Origin: Paracyclopina nana
Taxonomy: Eukaryota > Arthropoda > Copepoda > Cyclopoida > Cyclopettidae
DNA length: 64,000 nucleotides
NCBI GenBank assembly: GCA_019096065.1
Contig: JAGUCH010000001.1
Location: forward strand, 3,224,001 to 3,288,000
Direction: 5' to 3'
Shown: positions 50,101 to 63,800 of the stretch, piece by piece
Layout of the letters: every line of letters starts with the position of its first letter
Numbering within the stretch: the first letter of the stretch is position 1
Position numbers and translations under genes: made by a program
Notes under the pieces: model-generated
The model's input: the letters and a program-made list of their open reading frames with translations, nothing else
Databases searched by the model: none
What the model was told of the DNA's origin: nothing

Positions 50101-53100
50101 CATACACCTCAGAAAACGTTACAAACTGCTTCGTGAGTCCATTAAGCAATTAAATTCTCAACAAGTCATAACTAGGAGGCATGATGGAACAGTGATAAAA
50201 GCTTTTCATCCACCTTCAGTTATTGCTAACTACATTTTAAAGCCTCATTTGCATTTGAAAGGAAGCCAAGCAATCCATTTTTTGCCGAATATAGCCTAGA
50301 ACTAATATGGCAATCGAGAGAAATATTAATTGACACTCTCAACAGGACCAGTTTTGTTCAGAGGAATTCCAATTCGCTGAATCCACAATTCGTCATCAAA
50401 GCAAAGACTATGATGGGTTCAGATGATAAACCTGTCATTCTACCAATTAAAGCGACTATTTTTTAGGAAACTATTCGCTTTTAAATTCAGTTGGCCGCCA
50501 ACACTGATTCATCTATTAATTTCTGCAAATAGTGGGCTGTCCTAACTGATATAACTTTGAAATAGTTTTCACAGTTGTTAGATTAATTACACGTTTTCAT
50601 CTGCAAAAAGAAGGATATACTGCTAATCCTGAATCGAATGTGAACAACATCAATCTCCTTTTTTTGAGTATTAACAAATAAGCAGGAGTAAATGCGCATT
50701 CTCTAGCTTTTGTAAAAAGTCGGGTCAGCAGCCAATTATGATTGCTCAATTTTTTTCTCTAGCAAAAAATTGACTTTGAAACCTAGTTGACAGCTCAAGT
50801 TGTGCGAGGCTCTTTACTATGTACAATGTGACCCAAATATTTTGAATTTACGCCTAATCTTGAATTCTCTTTGACAATCTGGCTTAAATAGTTTTGATAA
50901 CTTAACCGTCCATGCATATTTTTTAGGATTGTAAATGTATATTAGATTTTACGCTTTTATGTGGTCACATCGTATGATAAATTGGAAGTTTCGTTTAGTC
51001 ACTTTTGACCTGTAAATCTGGCCACGGCAGAATGGAAAATTGGAGCGAAACTTTCTCACATTAAAAGTAAGCGTTAAAGTGCCTCCACTCGGTTTTTTCC
51101 GCAGAAAAATAAATCTGACCTAGTGAGCTAAGGGTAGAGAAAGCAATCGTTCGTGCCAATGTCAAATTGGTATCAGCTCTTTAAAGGCAAAAAATACATA
51201 GTGTTTTGCATGAGGAAAGGAGCAATTTTTCCCCTTTTTGGCTAGAAGTATCAAGGTTTTGACAAACAGCAAAAATGGTATTTTACTCTTCTATTGCTTT
51301 TCCTAGACATTTGCATTATATTTGACTGCTTCGACAGAAAGAAAGCAATGGAGCTTTCCACTCTAGAACTATGACACATCATCATGCAAATTGTGACAGA
51401 AACGGAAATGAACTTTCCAACCCTAAGACCATGAAAATGGTGACAAGTGTAGAATGAAGAAACGAAAGGAAGACTGATCTTCTGTTTGCAAATACTAAGC
51501 TTGATAATGTAATTATTCTTGTTGTTGCACCACCGAGTGGGTCGTTCATGTATTGTTACTTATAGAGATAACCAAGATAATTAGTTTGTGCCATAGGTTT
51601 TTTATTATTTCGAAAGCATGTTTATCTCAACAATTGCTCATTTCTTGCGTTTCGTTGCATTTTTAGCGTCATTCTCTAGAAGGGGTTATTCTCTTATTGC
51701 ACTTTTACATTTTGAAATGCATGGCAACTAAAACTTTTCCAATCAAAATAATGTAATGATTAGTGCATGTCATTGATCGATTTATATTCACGTGGAATGT
51801 TGGCCATTAGCAGTCATGATCCATTAGTGTTTCTTCGAAAAATATTCTGAGTGACGTTTGATGGAAGCTGCAAAAAAAGTGTCGAAAAAACTGGGAAAGC
51901 AAACACGCAATTGAGAAATAGTTTGTCAGTATCTGCTCCTAACACAATGAAAGTTAATGGGATTTCTTGGAACAACAGTCAGTGCTCGAAAGCCCTTTTC
52001 CCCCCAATAACAAATTTTCGTATGAACAAATTATAGCCCATGTCAGCTTGAATTAGTCAGACTTTTGACCTAAAATTACTCCTAAGGCGTTGTATGAATG
52101 TCAACTGGGACAATTATTGAACTCGCTCTTCCTCGTTTTTGCGGCCATTGCACTACTGGGGCTATGCATAGTAGTAGTATGTGACAAAATGCGTCGAAAC
52201 TTATTTCATGGTCCAGTTAGTAAAGCAATTACGAGCCCTTATGTTGTAGCACTCCTTTTTTTCATTTTTGCTTGACACCAATTCGCAATAATCGATGCGG
52301 GCGGGCTGCCAATAATCAAATAAAAAAAGTATTTGTGCAAATCGCTTGCAAAGTTTACTGACAGAAAAATTGGTTCTTCATACAACTGCCAATTATCGTC
52401 CCGAAAATGCGTCGTCGTCGTGTCAATGAAATTCACTTAATGCCGGCCAATTCTGATCCAAAAACTGAAACAATTATGTGCAATTACTAGCGCTTGCAAA
52501 CACTAATTATTTCTAATTTGTTTGCCAACACTTAATTTGAAAACCCGCTCGTTCACATCAGCATGCGATCAAAGTTTGCCAAGTCATAATTAAAAAACAC
52601 AACTTGTCCTGCATAAAAGCTGGAAATTGTACAACTCTACTAATTACTACTTGGCGCCAATTTTCGTGTCAGATAGCCGCTAAATTTTTCAAATATGAAT
52701 GAAAACATTGTAGAGCCTTAAGATCTGGTAAATTTTTTCTCTCTCCATGGCAATGCATGTTAAATTAGTCTAATTGCTAGCAGTATCCGCAGACACAACT
52801 TGATTTCAGCATACCAAGAGCAACCTTTTTAGCTTGTTTTGCTAAAGGCTCCAATTACTTTAGCTTGGTTGTGTCATGACATTCCTTTTTGACCTTCTTG
52901 CCTGCCAAGTTTGCAGGAAAGTAAGGCGGCTGTTTCCGTCAAAATATTATTATAATAGTTTGCCACTAATTACAGCTTCATTTCCGCCATGGCCACGGAC
53001 CTTTGAGGACAGACAGTGTGCAATAAAGGCTAGCCACTATCAATCTTGGAAATAGTAAATGCTAAGACTGTTTTTTGTTTCCAGTATGGCTGTTGTAATT

Positions 53101-56100
53101 AAGGGATCCGAGTGATATTCAGGTTCTTGGCTTCTAGCCCTAAGTTAGATTGATGGGCATGGTAATTGCAATTACAGAAATGCATACTATCTTTATTTTG
53201 AGGCCAATTATTTGCAATCAAAAGCCAATTTTGAGCTAGGCAAGCCTAGCGCGCACCATTTGTGTCATTGTGAAGTGTAGCTAATTGCTGAGTAGCAGCA
53301 GCTTGTAACATGAAAATTGTGAAGCACTAATTTACCCCTTTTGCACAATGGCATAATTGCACCTGGAGAAACTGCTCATTTAAAAAACCTTCTATATTTT
53401 TCTCTCCCCTCGGTCTAATTTGCTGAGTAAAATTAGACAGGCCGACCCACATCCATGGTGTCAATTAAGCATCAAAATTACAGAGTAAGTTGCTACAGAA
53501 AAAATAAACCTGTCAGATGAGAAACCCCTTTGCCTACATGAGAGTTGTATTTCCGAAAGAATAAGCAAGCCATTACGGCTGCTTATTCCAGAAGATTGAT
53601 GGTTACGGGTTATCAAGTTGTCGTATTAATAATGTTTCGTGACATGTGCGGGAGTTGTCCGTCTGTCGAGAAAAAAAGTTGTGGAATTATGCAGTTTTGT
53701 CTTGTCGGCGTTTTGATGGAGACACAATTTTAGGCCAGCGGAATAGGCATCAATTTTCTCATCAGAAAAAGTGAAAACAAAATCATCTTGAGCGTTGAAG
53801 ACAAAAATAGTCATGATCATGCATGGCAGCAGCCTGTAATTTGGAAAAAGGCGCTAGAAGTGGGCAAAATTGAACATCTCGAAAGTAATTTTGCGCGATT
53901 CATTTTTGACTCGGCTATCATCAAAAAGACGTCATGCACCGACACCATGATTTGAGCTTTAAAAAGAGATCGAAATTACTGCTCCATCCTATCTTAATTC
54001 AATCTTTTTTTGAAGCCATAGGAAAAGCCAAACAGCCAAATTATCATTCCAGTGAACCAAAAAAAGAGCCATTACTAGAACTGGTTTCTTCTTGTCGAGC
54101 TAATCGTGGCCCATGAAGCGGTTAAAAATTTCCCTCAAATTGTTGTTGAATTTCATGTAGCAGCCAACGCCGCCTCCCCTTAAAAAAGGTCAGCCATTCT
54201 AGCTTGGAATCCCGACATTCGCAGCCAAACCTATGCGGTTGTTTGAAAACACTGCTGCGGAACTATTTGACTGTTTTTCATTGACTTCATTAACCTACCG
54301 CATCTGCTGGTCCTATTGCGGCTCAGCAGTAGGGCTTTTGTCCTCGTTTTCGTTTCCAAATCCAATTAAAGAAGATGTCTTGATTCTAAAGTCAAATCGG
54401 TATCAAGATCGCATCAAGTCTGCTGACTCTTATCGATCTTGGGCTTTGAAATTACGAGCTCATGTGGAACTTGCTGCTACCATTCCGCAAGTAGCCCAAT
54501 GAAGAGATTTAGGATACTACTTTGTTGGGGAGAAAAAATGCTTGTCAACCCTTGGGCTTCGTTTATGATTATGATCAAAAATGGACCGCGAAAAAAGTGG
54601 AGACCACCTCGAAACGATGCTCGTGGCAATGGCATATCACATTTGTCACCCTGCAATATACAGAGTGACCTCGCTGCCTTGATCCAGTTTTTTGTTTTCC
54701 CTACTACAATCCTTTCAACTACTCCAAAGCAAAAAAGGTTTTGTTCGCTCGCTTGAAAGGCATTACTTGCAAGACCTTTTCATGGCTAACTATCTATAAA
54801 TATTTGTTCGTACATTCAGTTTCAAAACTATTACTTGATCTCTCTGTACTCCACTGCATTGAACAAGCCGCCTCATCATCCGTTTTGCTACTTTGGTAGA
54901 TGCTCGGCCATTTTTTGTCGCATTCCTTCACAACTCTCTTCTTCTGCTACGAAGCTTCTGACCCAAATAATTAGGACCATTTGCTACTGGGTAAAGTCAT
55001 TGCCACTTTTTTTCGACTTGACCTGAAATCGATCTCTCACGCTGATACCATGTCATTTTTGTGCTCAATACTTTTTTCCATTATCATTTTGTGACCATGG
55101 CAAACAAATCGGAGTAAGGTGGGGAGTTTCATGCTGATGGAGACATTTTTTAACCCTTTCCAATTAACGAGATCGATGAAACAGATTGGCTTGGTCCCAA
55201 TTTCGAACCCATTTGTCAGGGCTGACATGGTGTGAGGTCTGTCCACCATTTCTTAGGCACTTTGCTGATCATAAAAGTGTCGACGGCTAAGGAAGAGTTA
55301 TTGGCAGCAATAAAAGGCTGCTGCTGCTGCTGTTGAAACAAGTAGCTAGTTAGCTTCTAGTTTCTGGATTGGGGCGACACACAGAAAAAACGCATTAGCT
55401 ACCTACGTTCCCAATTAATAGAAAATGCACAAAATTAGCTCAAGTTTGTTTAGTTGAAAATAGCAGCGTCAATCACTTCTTGCTGAACAGATTGGAAAAC
55501 CTTCCTCGACTTTTTTGTTGGTCTAAAATTGGATTAGAAGCTCGATCATGTTGTCAGCTTTTTTGAGGCACGTGTCTCGAATAAATGATGCTGAAGCTCA
55601 AGATTTCTATCACCCTGACTGCTGCTCCTGACTTTCTAGTTTGGGATCATGAATATTATCACTTGCTATGAAAGCATAAAAACGAACGATTCTGAAATGA
55701 GCGCCACGCGGCTGTGACATCACATCAATTGGATTACACATCTGATTGCCCCTCTTGGAATTCATATCGATATTTTATTAGAAAAAAAGGTGGGATAAAA
55801 TAAATAAAATATGGGAGAAAGCTGAAGAATTCCGGTTTCGCACTTTGTTATTGTTTGTTGTCTACATGCGTGTAACATTAATGTGGCGTAGAAAATGGTG
55901 TTGTGGAAGTTTCCGGCGTTGATCTTATTATGATGAGGAGGTGGGAAAGTCGTTACTTTCCCATTAATTCCTCATCCTAGATCTTGTCACTCGCTCTAGG
56001 ACTCGTGGCTGCATAAAGGAACAATAGGGTCCCAATTATCACCGAGCCAAAGAGAGAAACAGCTCCGGAAATTGCTTTTGCCCGCCACTTTTCTTATCAT

Positions 56101-57542
56101 CTTGGCAGAGGAAACTTTCCGAGACAATAGAGCTACTAGAGATTTTTATTGCAATTTTTTAGTGACTATGCTCAGAAAAGACAATTTCCGCCTTGAAGCA
56201 GTAGCTACCACTTTTTTACATTAACGACTTTCTAAAGATTGTCTGCCATCGAAAAAAAAAAATTTCGTAAAGTGCGCCAATAACAGAGTGTGGTGAGAGA
56301 GCTCTTCATTCATGTGATTCTCGAGCCTTTTTCTAGCTTAGCTCTGGCCAATTGCCTTTAGAAAGTTGGGGAGCTTTAAGGTGAGCCGGATAATGGCGAA
56401 AGGGTGGAGAATAAACTGGCAATTCATCTTCCCTGTTACGACCTTTAAATTACACCTTCCTGCATAAAAGAGCTGCTAGGCTTGCCAGCTCGGCGACAAA
56501 GATGCTGCTACTGCTTCTTAGCGGCTGCTAGGGCGCGAAGGGGGAGAAAGCAGCTCCATTTTCTTCCCATTTGAGGCTGAACCAATAGGAAAACAGCTTT
56601 CTTATTGCCCCCATAACGTTCACACCATAAATTGTCTTACCATGAAAGAAGCTACCCGTGTCATCTGCTCGAGACCATCTATTCTAGGCCACTCTCCGTT
56701 CCAGCCCAAATAAATCTGTTTCTCTGTCGGTTTTCGATTTCAGTTGAATTTTCCTTAAAAAAACCGATGTCGAAGGGAGCTTTTTTGTAGCGTATGTGCA
56801 CATCTGTAATTGCGTTCTCCTACCTCTTTTCGACTTTGACAAAGGGATTTTTTTTTGCTGCTCCTCAATGCCCGCAAATCTGCTAAATTTCTGTATTGGC
56901 GGAAAGCAGTTCAAGTGCACATGATTTCGGTCTTTCTTATTCTCCTGGAGATTTCTGTTGAGCGAAAGGCCAATTTTGGAGGTGAAAGCAAAGGATCAAC
57001 ATAATATGACCATTTTTCTTGTCTTTCAGTTGCATTGCTCCCCCCCAGCCTTGTCTCATTTCAAAAGGGAAAATCAATCTACAGTAGGCTGAGGAAAATA
57101 AGCAACTGTTCAATTTAGGCCTCGTGAAAGCATCAAGTTATCATTTAGTTTTTTGAGAAATTTCTTATAGTGAGCTCATTTGTTTCGGAATTTTCTCTCG
57201 TTAAACCCACAAAGATGATGAGTTTCAGTCACGCTCGAGTTGAAAGACGTTTAGGTGGAATGTAGCTTGCTCAAATACTTTATAAACGTCAAGATAACAC
57301 AGCTGCTCTAATTTTGCCAGAATCGCGAAGCGTATTTTCAAGTTTCGCCTCATAAATCGTCAAATTTGATCGCATTTGCCTATCCAAGGTGGACGCTTGT
57401 TAGCCCAGGCCAGAGGAAGTTTGTTAGCCAACCAATCAGGGTCGATTCAGTGTTTCTCTCAATTGGACAAAGAGGCCATCTCAGCCCAACCAGAAATTTT
57501 CCTAAGTTTTCTGAAAGTTATTGTAACGTGTTAGCACTCCTT

Positions 57543-57713
57543 CGTTTTACCCAGGTTGAGTTTATGTCATTATGTAACATTAACTTCCATACCACCTAAG
57601 TAAAAAAATTGGAAAAAATCGAATGTGACAAGGAAAATGGGTGTTTTCGATTTTACCTAGGTGTCAAGGCAGTTAATGTTACATAATGACTAAAACTCAA
57701 TGTTGATAAAACG
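57543..57713. repeat. Long symmetrical inverted repeat (63-bp arms, 45-bp loop)
   Basis: The arms 57543-57605 and 57651-57713 match as reverse complements at 52 of 63 positions with no gap. The longest perfect run is 20 bp (57566-57585 against 57671-57690; core TATGTAACATTA). The loop is 57606-57650. It could fold as a long RNA hairpin or be a remnant of a foldback/MITE element. No target-site duplication was identified. Confidence 0.85.
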
Positions 57714-60700
57714 TATAAGTTTTACTGAGAGTTTTTTTGGCGTATGAGGGCTCAGAATTTCTGGTTGGGAGGTGCCATTTTTCTTTTTCAATGAGCTCAT
57801 GACAATGGCAGCTGTGAACAAGGTAAAAAGGCAAATTCCACGTTTTATTGAAAATGTGCTATAGAATTGCAGATAGACCCTTGAGAGAAAGTAGTCAGTT
57901 TTCAGATAATTTCTGGGATTCTGACCTTGTTAAACAAAGTGTCAAATGGACGGAAGTGCTCTGATTTCTCTTCTAATGAGTGAAATTGGAGCATTTTTTA
58001 AGGTGGAGCTCTGCAAAAGAAGCCATTACTGCTAGCTTGCTGGCCAAACTTAATTCATCTGTAGTTTATGGTGTAGTTTGATTGTAATCTAATGATTAAG
58101 GCACCCCGTCAAGGCAATAATTGACTGGCTAAATGTGTTTTGCCACTTTCCGAGCGTGACAACAATCTTTTACTTTACTGATCGTGATGGCTTTGGGATT
58201 TTACCGCCAAAAATTGGACGAGAAACCTGGCTGCCCATAGCATGATTTCTCCCTGCAGTCATTAGATCAAAGAAACACTCTTCTTTAGAGCTTAGGAAAT
58301 TTGTGCAAAATAGACTTATGAAGACTAGAAGTATGTTTTGAAAACTTTGTTGCTATTCATAGCTAGCCGCTGCTCATTTTTCTGGTTTCACGAAGGAAAG
58401 ATTGCTGTAGAAACTATATGATATCCCATGGGGGTCCATAATCCTGTTTGCAGCCATTTAGGATCGCTATTGTACAGCTAGCGCTTTATCAGATATGGAG
58501 CTCGATCCACATATGTTGATCCAAAGCTGTTTCCCAACTATATTATTAAAGGGATGGCTGTATTTAGGAGCTCAACAAAAGCCCAATAATGGATGGCAAG
58601 TAGAAATCTGGGGGATTTGTGGTCATTTATTAGCTATGATTTCTTTAGCCAAACAAACACGTGTGTGCGTCGTCGTGAGAAAGTCTCGTGGCATTATCAT
58701 CATCACTGCCTTTGATGGTTAATGCCAATCTAGTGGTTTTTGTCTTAATTTATGCCGCCACCCATTTGGCTCTGTGGGGTTCTTCCCAAAATAATTAAGA
58801 CATATATTATTGTTTTTAAAGACCATTTAGTGGCTGGCTGGCATACTGCACCACCATGAAATGGCTGACAAACTGTATTCATCACCTGGCGGGTGGCATG
58901 GAATGCCAAACTAGTGTCACTCGCCCATGAAAAACACATCAGTCCTCCTCGGAAAAAATGTCCTACTGGGTTAAATATCCGATTCAATAACAGTGAAGGA
59001 GCAGATAGCTTCAATTACATTCCATTTGACTCATGTGATTTTTGTTTTGGAAACTTGAGCCATAGGCTTCTGAGATTGATGATCTACACCAAATCTGTGC
59101 CGCTAGCCTTGTTCTAGCATGAAATTCACTCGGTGTTTTTAGTAAAAAGTGCTTACCTCATCGTAAATGCCCTCTTGGGCGTCCTAACAATGATTTGCTT
59201 CTTTCATGAAAATTATTGTTACGTATAAATTCATTTATTTGTATTTTTAGCTTGATTCTCCTGTCCTATTGAGATAAAAAAAAATTCCGAATCAGTTTTC
59301 ATTTACTTGCTTTGGAGTCATGCTTATTTGCTTGTAAACCCAGGATGTTATTATGTCGATTTTCTCATCTTTTAATTAATTTTCGATTATATGTCGGTGA
59401 ACATGGCCGTTATGAACAATTGATAATCTTCAACTGCCAAATGACTGCTAGCATTTTCTCCTCAATTTAGGTCTGTCAATAATAGAAACGAGTCGTGAAT
59501 ATTTGCCGTCTCATGAAAACGTGTTGATAGGTCTGAAAGATAGGCAAAATTGATGTCAAGAATGCGAGAAGACAATAGGAGACCCCATGGGACCCCTGCT
59601 AGGTTTTGTGGGTGGCCACCTTCCAGTCGTTTATGTAAATTAGTGTTCAATTCTCGAATATTCATCGTGCACTTTTAGCCATGCAATTGGCTCAGCTGGA
59701 AGCGTGAGGCACGATTTTTCAGTTTGTCTTAGACCAATCGTTTGTCTTTGTTTTAAAACTTTCCACTTTGTGCCAGGAATATATGGAGCCTCGATGTCTT
59801 CATTCATGCTGAGACAGACAATTGACAAGACTGGAGAAGTCGGTCTGGAAGAATACATTGGTTTTTTTAGGAAAAGTTCTCCTTTTTAGGGCAAAGATGT
59901 GGCTAAAATTGAGATTTCGTTTTCCTGGAATGGATGGACACCACTGTGGCATTTCCCCCCCATAATGTATGAACCCATAAGAAATCGGCATTTACTAAAT
60001 TATATGCTTCAAAACGGTTACAATTGGTAGTAGTGAATTTCAATGTAGCTTCTGATTTATGGATAATATTAGAGCTAATCGAAGCTGCCTTTACCCGCCA
60101 TTAATTTATAGCATTGAGAATGGGGGTTCCTGATGTCATGATTAGGACGAATAATGATGTTTCTTTCTTCTCCATCATCTTGAATGATGACTTGGTTATA
60201 ATCTGCTTGACCTCATGCTGTGTATACCTTCTTAACCCTCTCAAGCCAAACTTGTCTCTGTTATGTGCAATCATGGCACGCGCATTGAGAAGGATTGTGA
60301 CATTCCCCTACCTCATTATCACGCTTTTCAAAGGGCCGACCGACTTCTGAGCCAGCTAATTTTTTATTTCTGAGCAACTATTTTTGATGAATCATTTGCT
60401 GCCAGGGTGATATGATAGTACTAGAACTGATGACGCCACGAGTCATGATTATGATGTCAGAATTATTATAAAAGCTGATTTTGACGGGACATACTGCTTT
60501 CATTTCCGAGCAATAAGCTACGAGGGAATATCTGAGCCATAGAATGACCGATAAGCCCCGACTTTCTAACAATATAGACTACTAATCTTCCTGTAGATCA
60601 GCATTGAGACTCATTTCATTCAATTACGGACTCACGCTTGACGGAGCAGAACACACACGCGAAATTGTCTTATCTTGTTATGATTTTTCTACCACCGCAG

Positions 60701-61176
60701 TAATTGTCACCTAGCATTGCCACAAAGCCGAGCCGAGAAGTTCCAACTTCCTTTTTTGTCTCTTCATGAAATGAGCTGTTTGTTTTCCCCAGTTCCTTGG
60801 GGATGATGTGGCGTGTAATGATTACAAATCCATCAGAGCTCTCCGTTTTCATGTCATTTTAGTCACTCGTTCACACGACCTCTTTCAAGTCTGGGGATGA
60901 TTTATGTTAAGTTAATTAGCCTGATTTTTAGTCAATGCCAAAAGGGGAGAAGAAATCACGAAAATGCTGGCATGCAATTCTATATTGATAAGCTTTAAAT
61001 CGTGCATTTGTAGCTTAATTTTCTTACTTATAACAGTTAATTATGTTATTTAGTGTCAATTTATGCTACCACGTGGTCGCCGAGCTCATTAACAGGAAGC
61101 GAAAACAAAGCGCTAAAAAGTGAGTGTGAAAACGCATGCCATGTGTCATGTAAGTGAATGTGTACATAAGACACCA

Positions 61177-61190
61177 GTGTGTGTGTGTGT
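61177..61190. repeat. (GT)7 microsatellite
   Basis: Seven perfect GT units. A similar short CT run is at 43131-43142 and (TCA)5 at 62288-62302. Confidence 0.9.
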
Positions 61191-63800
61191 TTGACCCTTT
61201 AACCCTACAACTAGAAGATGGGAAAAGGTTTTAGAAGCAGCATAAATAACTAATGAGGTTTGGCTTGACACCCACGCCCTTTTATGGATGTGGGACTGAG
61301 GAGAGCAGGAGGGTTAAAGTAACAGATTGTCTACTTGGTTTGACACCTCCGAATACCGAGAAAATATGTCTTTTCCTCTCTTGCAGCTGAAGCAGCCAGA
61401 AGCTCGACATCATTGCTGCTACAGAGTGTCATACTTAATAAATACGATGCTGTAGCAATAGTTTACGTGCAAAGGTCAAGAGTTTTGCCAGTTTTAAAAT
61501 ATTTGTTTAGGTGACAATTTTTCATTGAACCATGTCTTCAGCAATGACCTGTGGGTGTTGATGTCAAAATTCCGGTCAACTGCTATCCGGTGTAGGAAGA
61601 TGCAAAAGTATTACAATTTCCCATGGATGACGTCGCATAGTTTACAGTGACATGACATATCAGACGCAAGAATCTTCTCGTCATCTGTCCACAATAGATC
61701 AGTGACACTCCATATGCAACACTAGTCAAATAAATGCAGCAAAAAGTTGGATGTTACACCATATTGGAAGCCTACCATTTCCAGATGCCTCGCGACCATT
61801 GCAAGCGTGAAGAAAAGTGGGCTCTAGATAAATATTTTCACTCTTAAGCTTGGCACGAGATTCACCCACCCATAGAGACTCGGCCCTAACAAACATACCA
61901 CTAATTCGTGTGTATGCCAGCGGCCTTTTCCATGGGTGAGCCAGAAAACCCTAGTCAGCTGTCCCCAATTCATGCGAGTCAACTAAGTTGGGCATGAAAG
62001 GGCCTCCTCTCATTTGCGAGGTGCGCAATTTTTGCTACTTAATTTTTCGCTGATCTGTTGGAATGGTGTTTGTTTTGCCCAAGTGCAGATGAGCTAGGCC
62101 ATTTGGCATGGCTGCGGCTGTTGCCGGCCACCCATGCTCGAAGCACGCGGTGCGTAGCTAATGCAATCAACGCGCAACAGGCTACAATTCAATTAAGCCC
62201 CGAGACTCTTGGGTACTTTTCAAAATGGCACAGGAATGAGAGCTCAATCAGCGCCAATTACCACACACAAGAAACCACACACAGCCCTCATCATCATCAT
62301 CATACCATCATCACCAAAAGAATTCCATCATCCTCGTTCTAAAAGGAAAATCGGATCCTACTAGCTCATTAGAGACTTCATTTGGCTCGCTTCAAATGGA
62401 GCTCGGCTCAAAGCAGGGAAGACCTGACAGAGCTTGATATAGTTGATTATTAGGTTACGAATTCCGAGGGCAGCAGCAGTTGACGGAAATGGGTTCTCCA
62501 ATTTTACTGCTAATTCAAAATGATCTTTATTCGCCACTCTCTCTTGGATTTTTCAATCTCGCAGTGACGGAAAGATCTGTGACGTATTGACTTTCCCCAT
62601 CATCATTGAGAAAGTCGCGCGGACAGGGTGCTTTCGAACAAAGAACGTACGTAGCTCGGCTCTTGCTACGTCATGAGTCACCCAGTCTCCAATGTGGGAT
62701 TGGTTTGTCAAAAGAGGATGGGCCTCCAGGGAATAGAGATTGGCGCAGACCCGGGAAATTAATCCACCTTATCGCGTTTGCCTCATACGTACGCAGCATA
62801 TTTCTTCAGTAGAAAAAAATGGCTGTCCACAAATTGTCAATGCAAGCAATAGAACAATAGGCAGAGATGCCAGTGTTGAGCATTTGTTAACGTGCGCTTT
62901 TGGGACCGAAAACAAATCGATGCGCAAATTACAGAGGCTAAAAAGATGCTTGGACATTTTTCTCAACCGAAAGAATTTGGTTGAATTTGTAACAGGCAAA
63001 ATGGGCGAAAGCCTTCTTGGCAGCTGCTGAAGACTCTGTGGGTGTACTATATAGTATGTGAAGTTGATTTCGCTGAAGGATTGAGGGAGCAGAACTTTTC
63101 TCATTTGGCAAGTTCTCGGGCTAAAATCATCCCCTATTCAATTTTGAACTGCGGATGCGATAAAGATGTTGGGGCTGTTTGCCGGTGCGGCTGTCGCATT
63201 GAAGCAGTCGACTGCAGTTGAATTTAAAATGAGCCATTATAATGAACTTTTGCTGCGTAGCATACTATTACTGCCACATAATAAGTGAATTAAATGCTGC
63301 TTTTATGCACTGCATGGTTAACTTTCATTAGCCAAATGGGCGGTTGTGGAGCCTAAATGAAGCCAGTTCTCGGAAAAATGAGCAGTGCCAATCACAGTGA
63401 TTAAAGCTCTTTGTGTGTGCAGTTAAAACTATCGAATTTCATAGCAGGCAAGGGGGAAAAACGCACCCAAACGTGTACACATATTTTTGTCTCGCTGCTA
63501 ATTGCGCGAGTGTTAGTTTCTCTTGAAAGTTTCGCGATAATTGGGTCGTTAGCGCTCAATCTGTCGGCATGCTGCATACAAGCCTCAAGCCAAATGATCG
63601 AGGCCGGCGCGCTGCTCGGATCTATCGGTTCATTCGGGATTTGGCAAGATCTCGTCGACGCATCACGGTGCTCTATTGGACGCTCCACACACACAGAGGG
63701 AGGAGTTTACAACTCCAGTTACACATCACACACTCAATTGTCACCATCAACACTTATGGTCGGCAAGTAGTAGTGGAAATCAAAGCAGTGGCCCAGCACA

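Larger units (their letters stand above)
41161..63800. other. About 22.6 kb without a convincing gene between Msx-B and Msx-C
   Basis: All frames here are short (up to 168 codons) and lack recognisable domains, splice-consistent neighbours or codon signatures. Contents seen: a CT run at 43131-43142, a GT run at 61177-61190, (TCA)5 at 62288-62302, many AATTA/TAATT cores, and a long hairpin at 57543-57713. The last few hundred bases before 63801 are probably the Msx-C 5' flank. The two flanking Msx genes point away from each other, so this space could hold shared regulatory DNA. Confidence 0.5.

Noticed and set aside
52090..52275. 61-codon frame with a transmembrane-like hydrophobic stretch
   Set aside because: It begins at TTG, has no homologue I know and no splice or polyadenylation context.
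58098..58122. miR-124-like sequence (TAAGGCAC seed match)
   Set aside because: Only the seed and scattered later bases agree. The conserved star strand is missing upstream, so it is probably chance.
63411..63770. 119-codon frame just upstream of Msx-C
   Set aside because: It starts at GTG, has no recognised domain and most likely lies in the Msx-C 5' flank.
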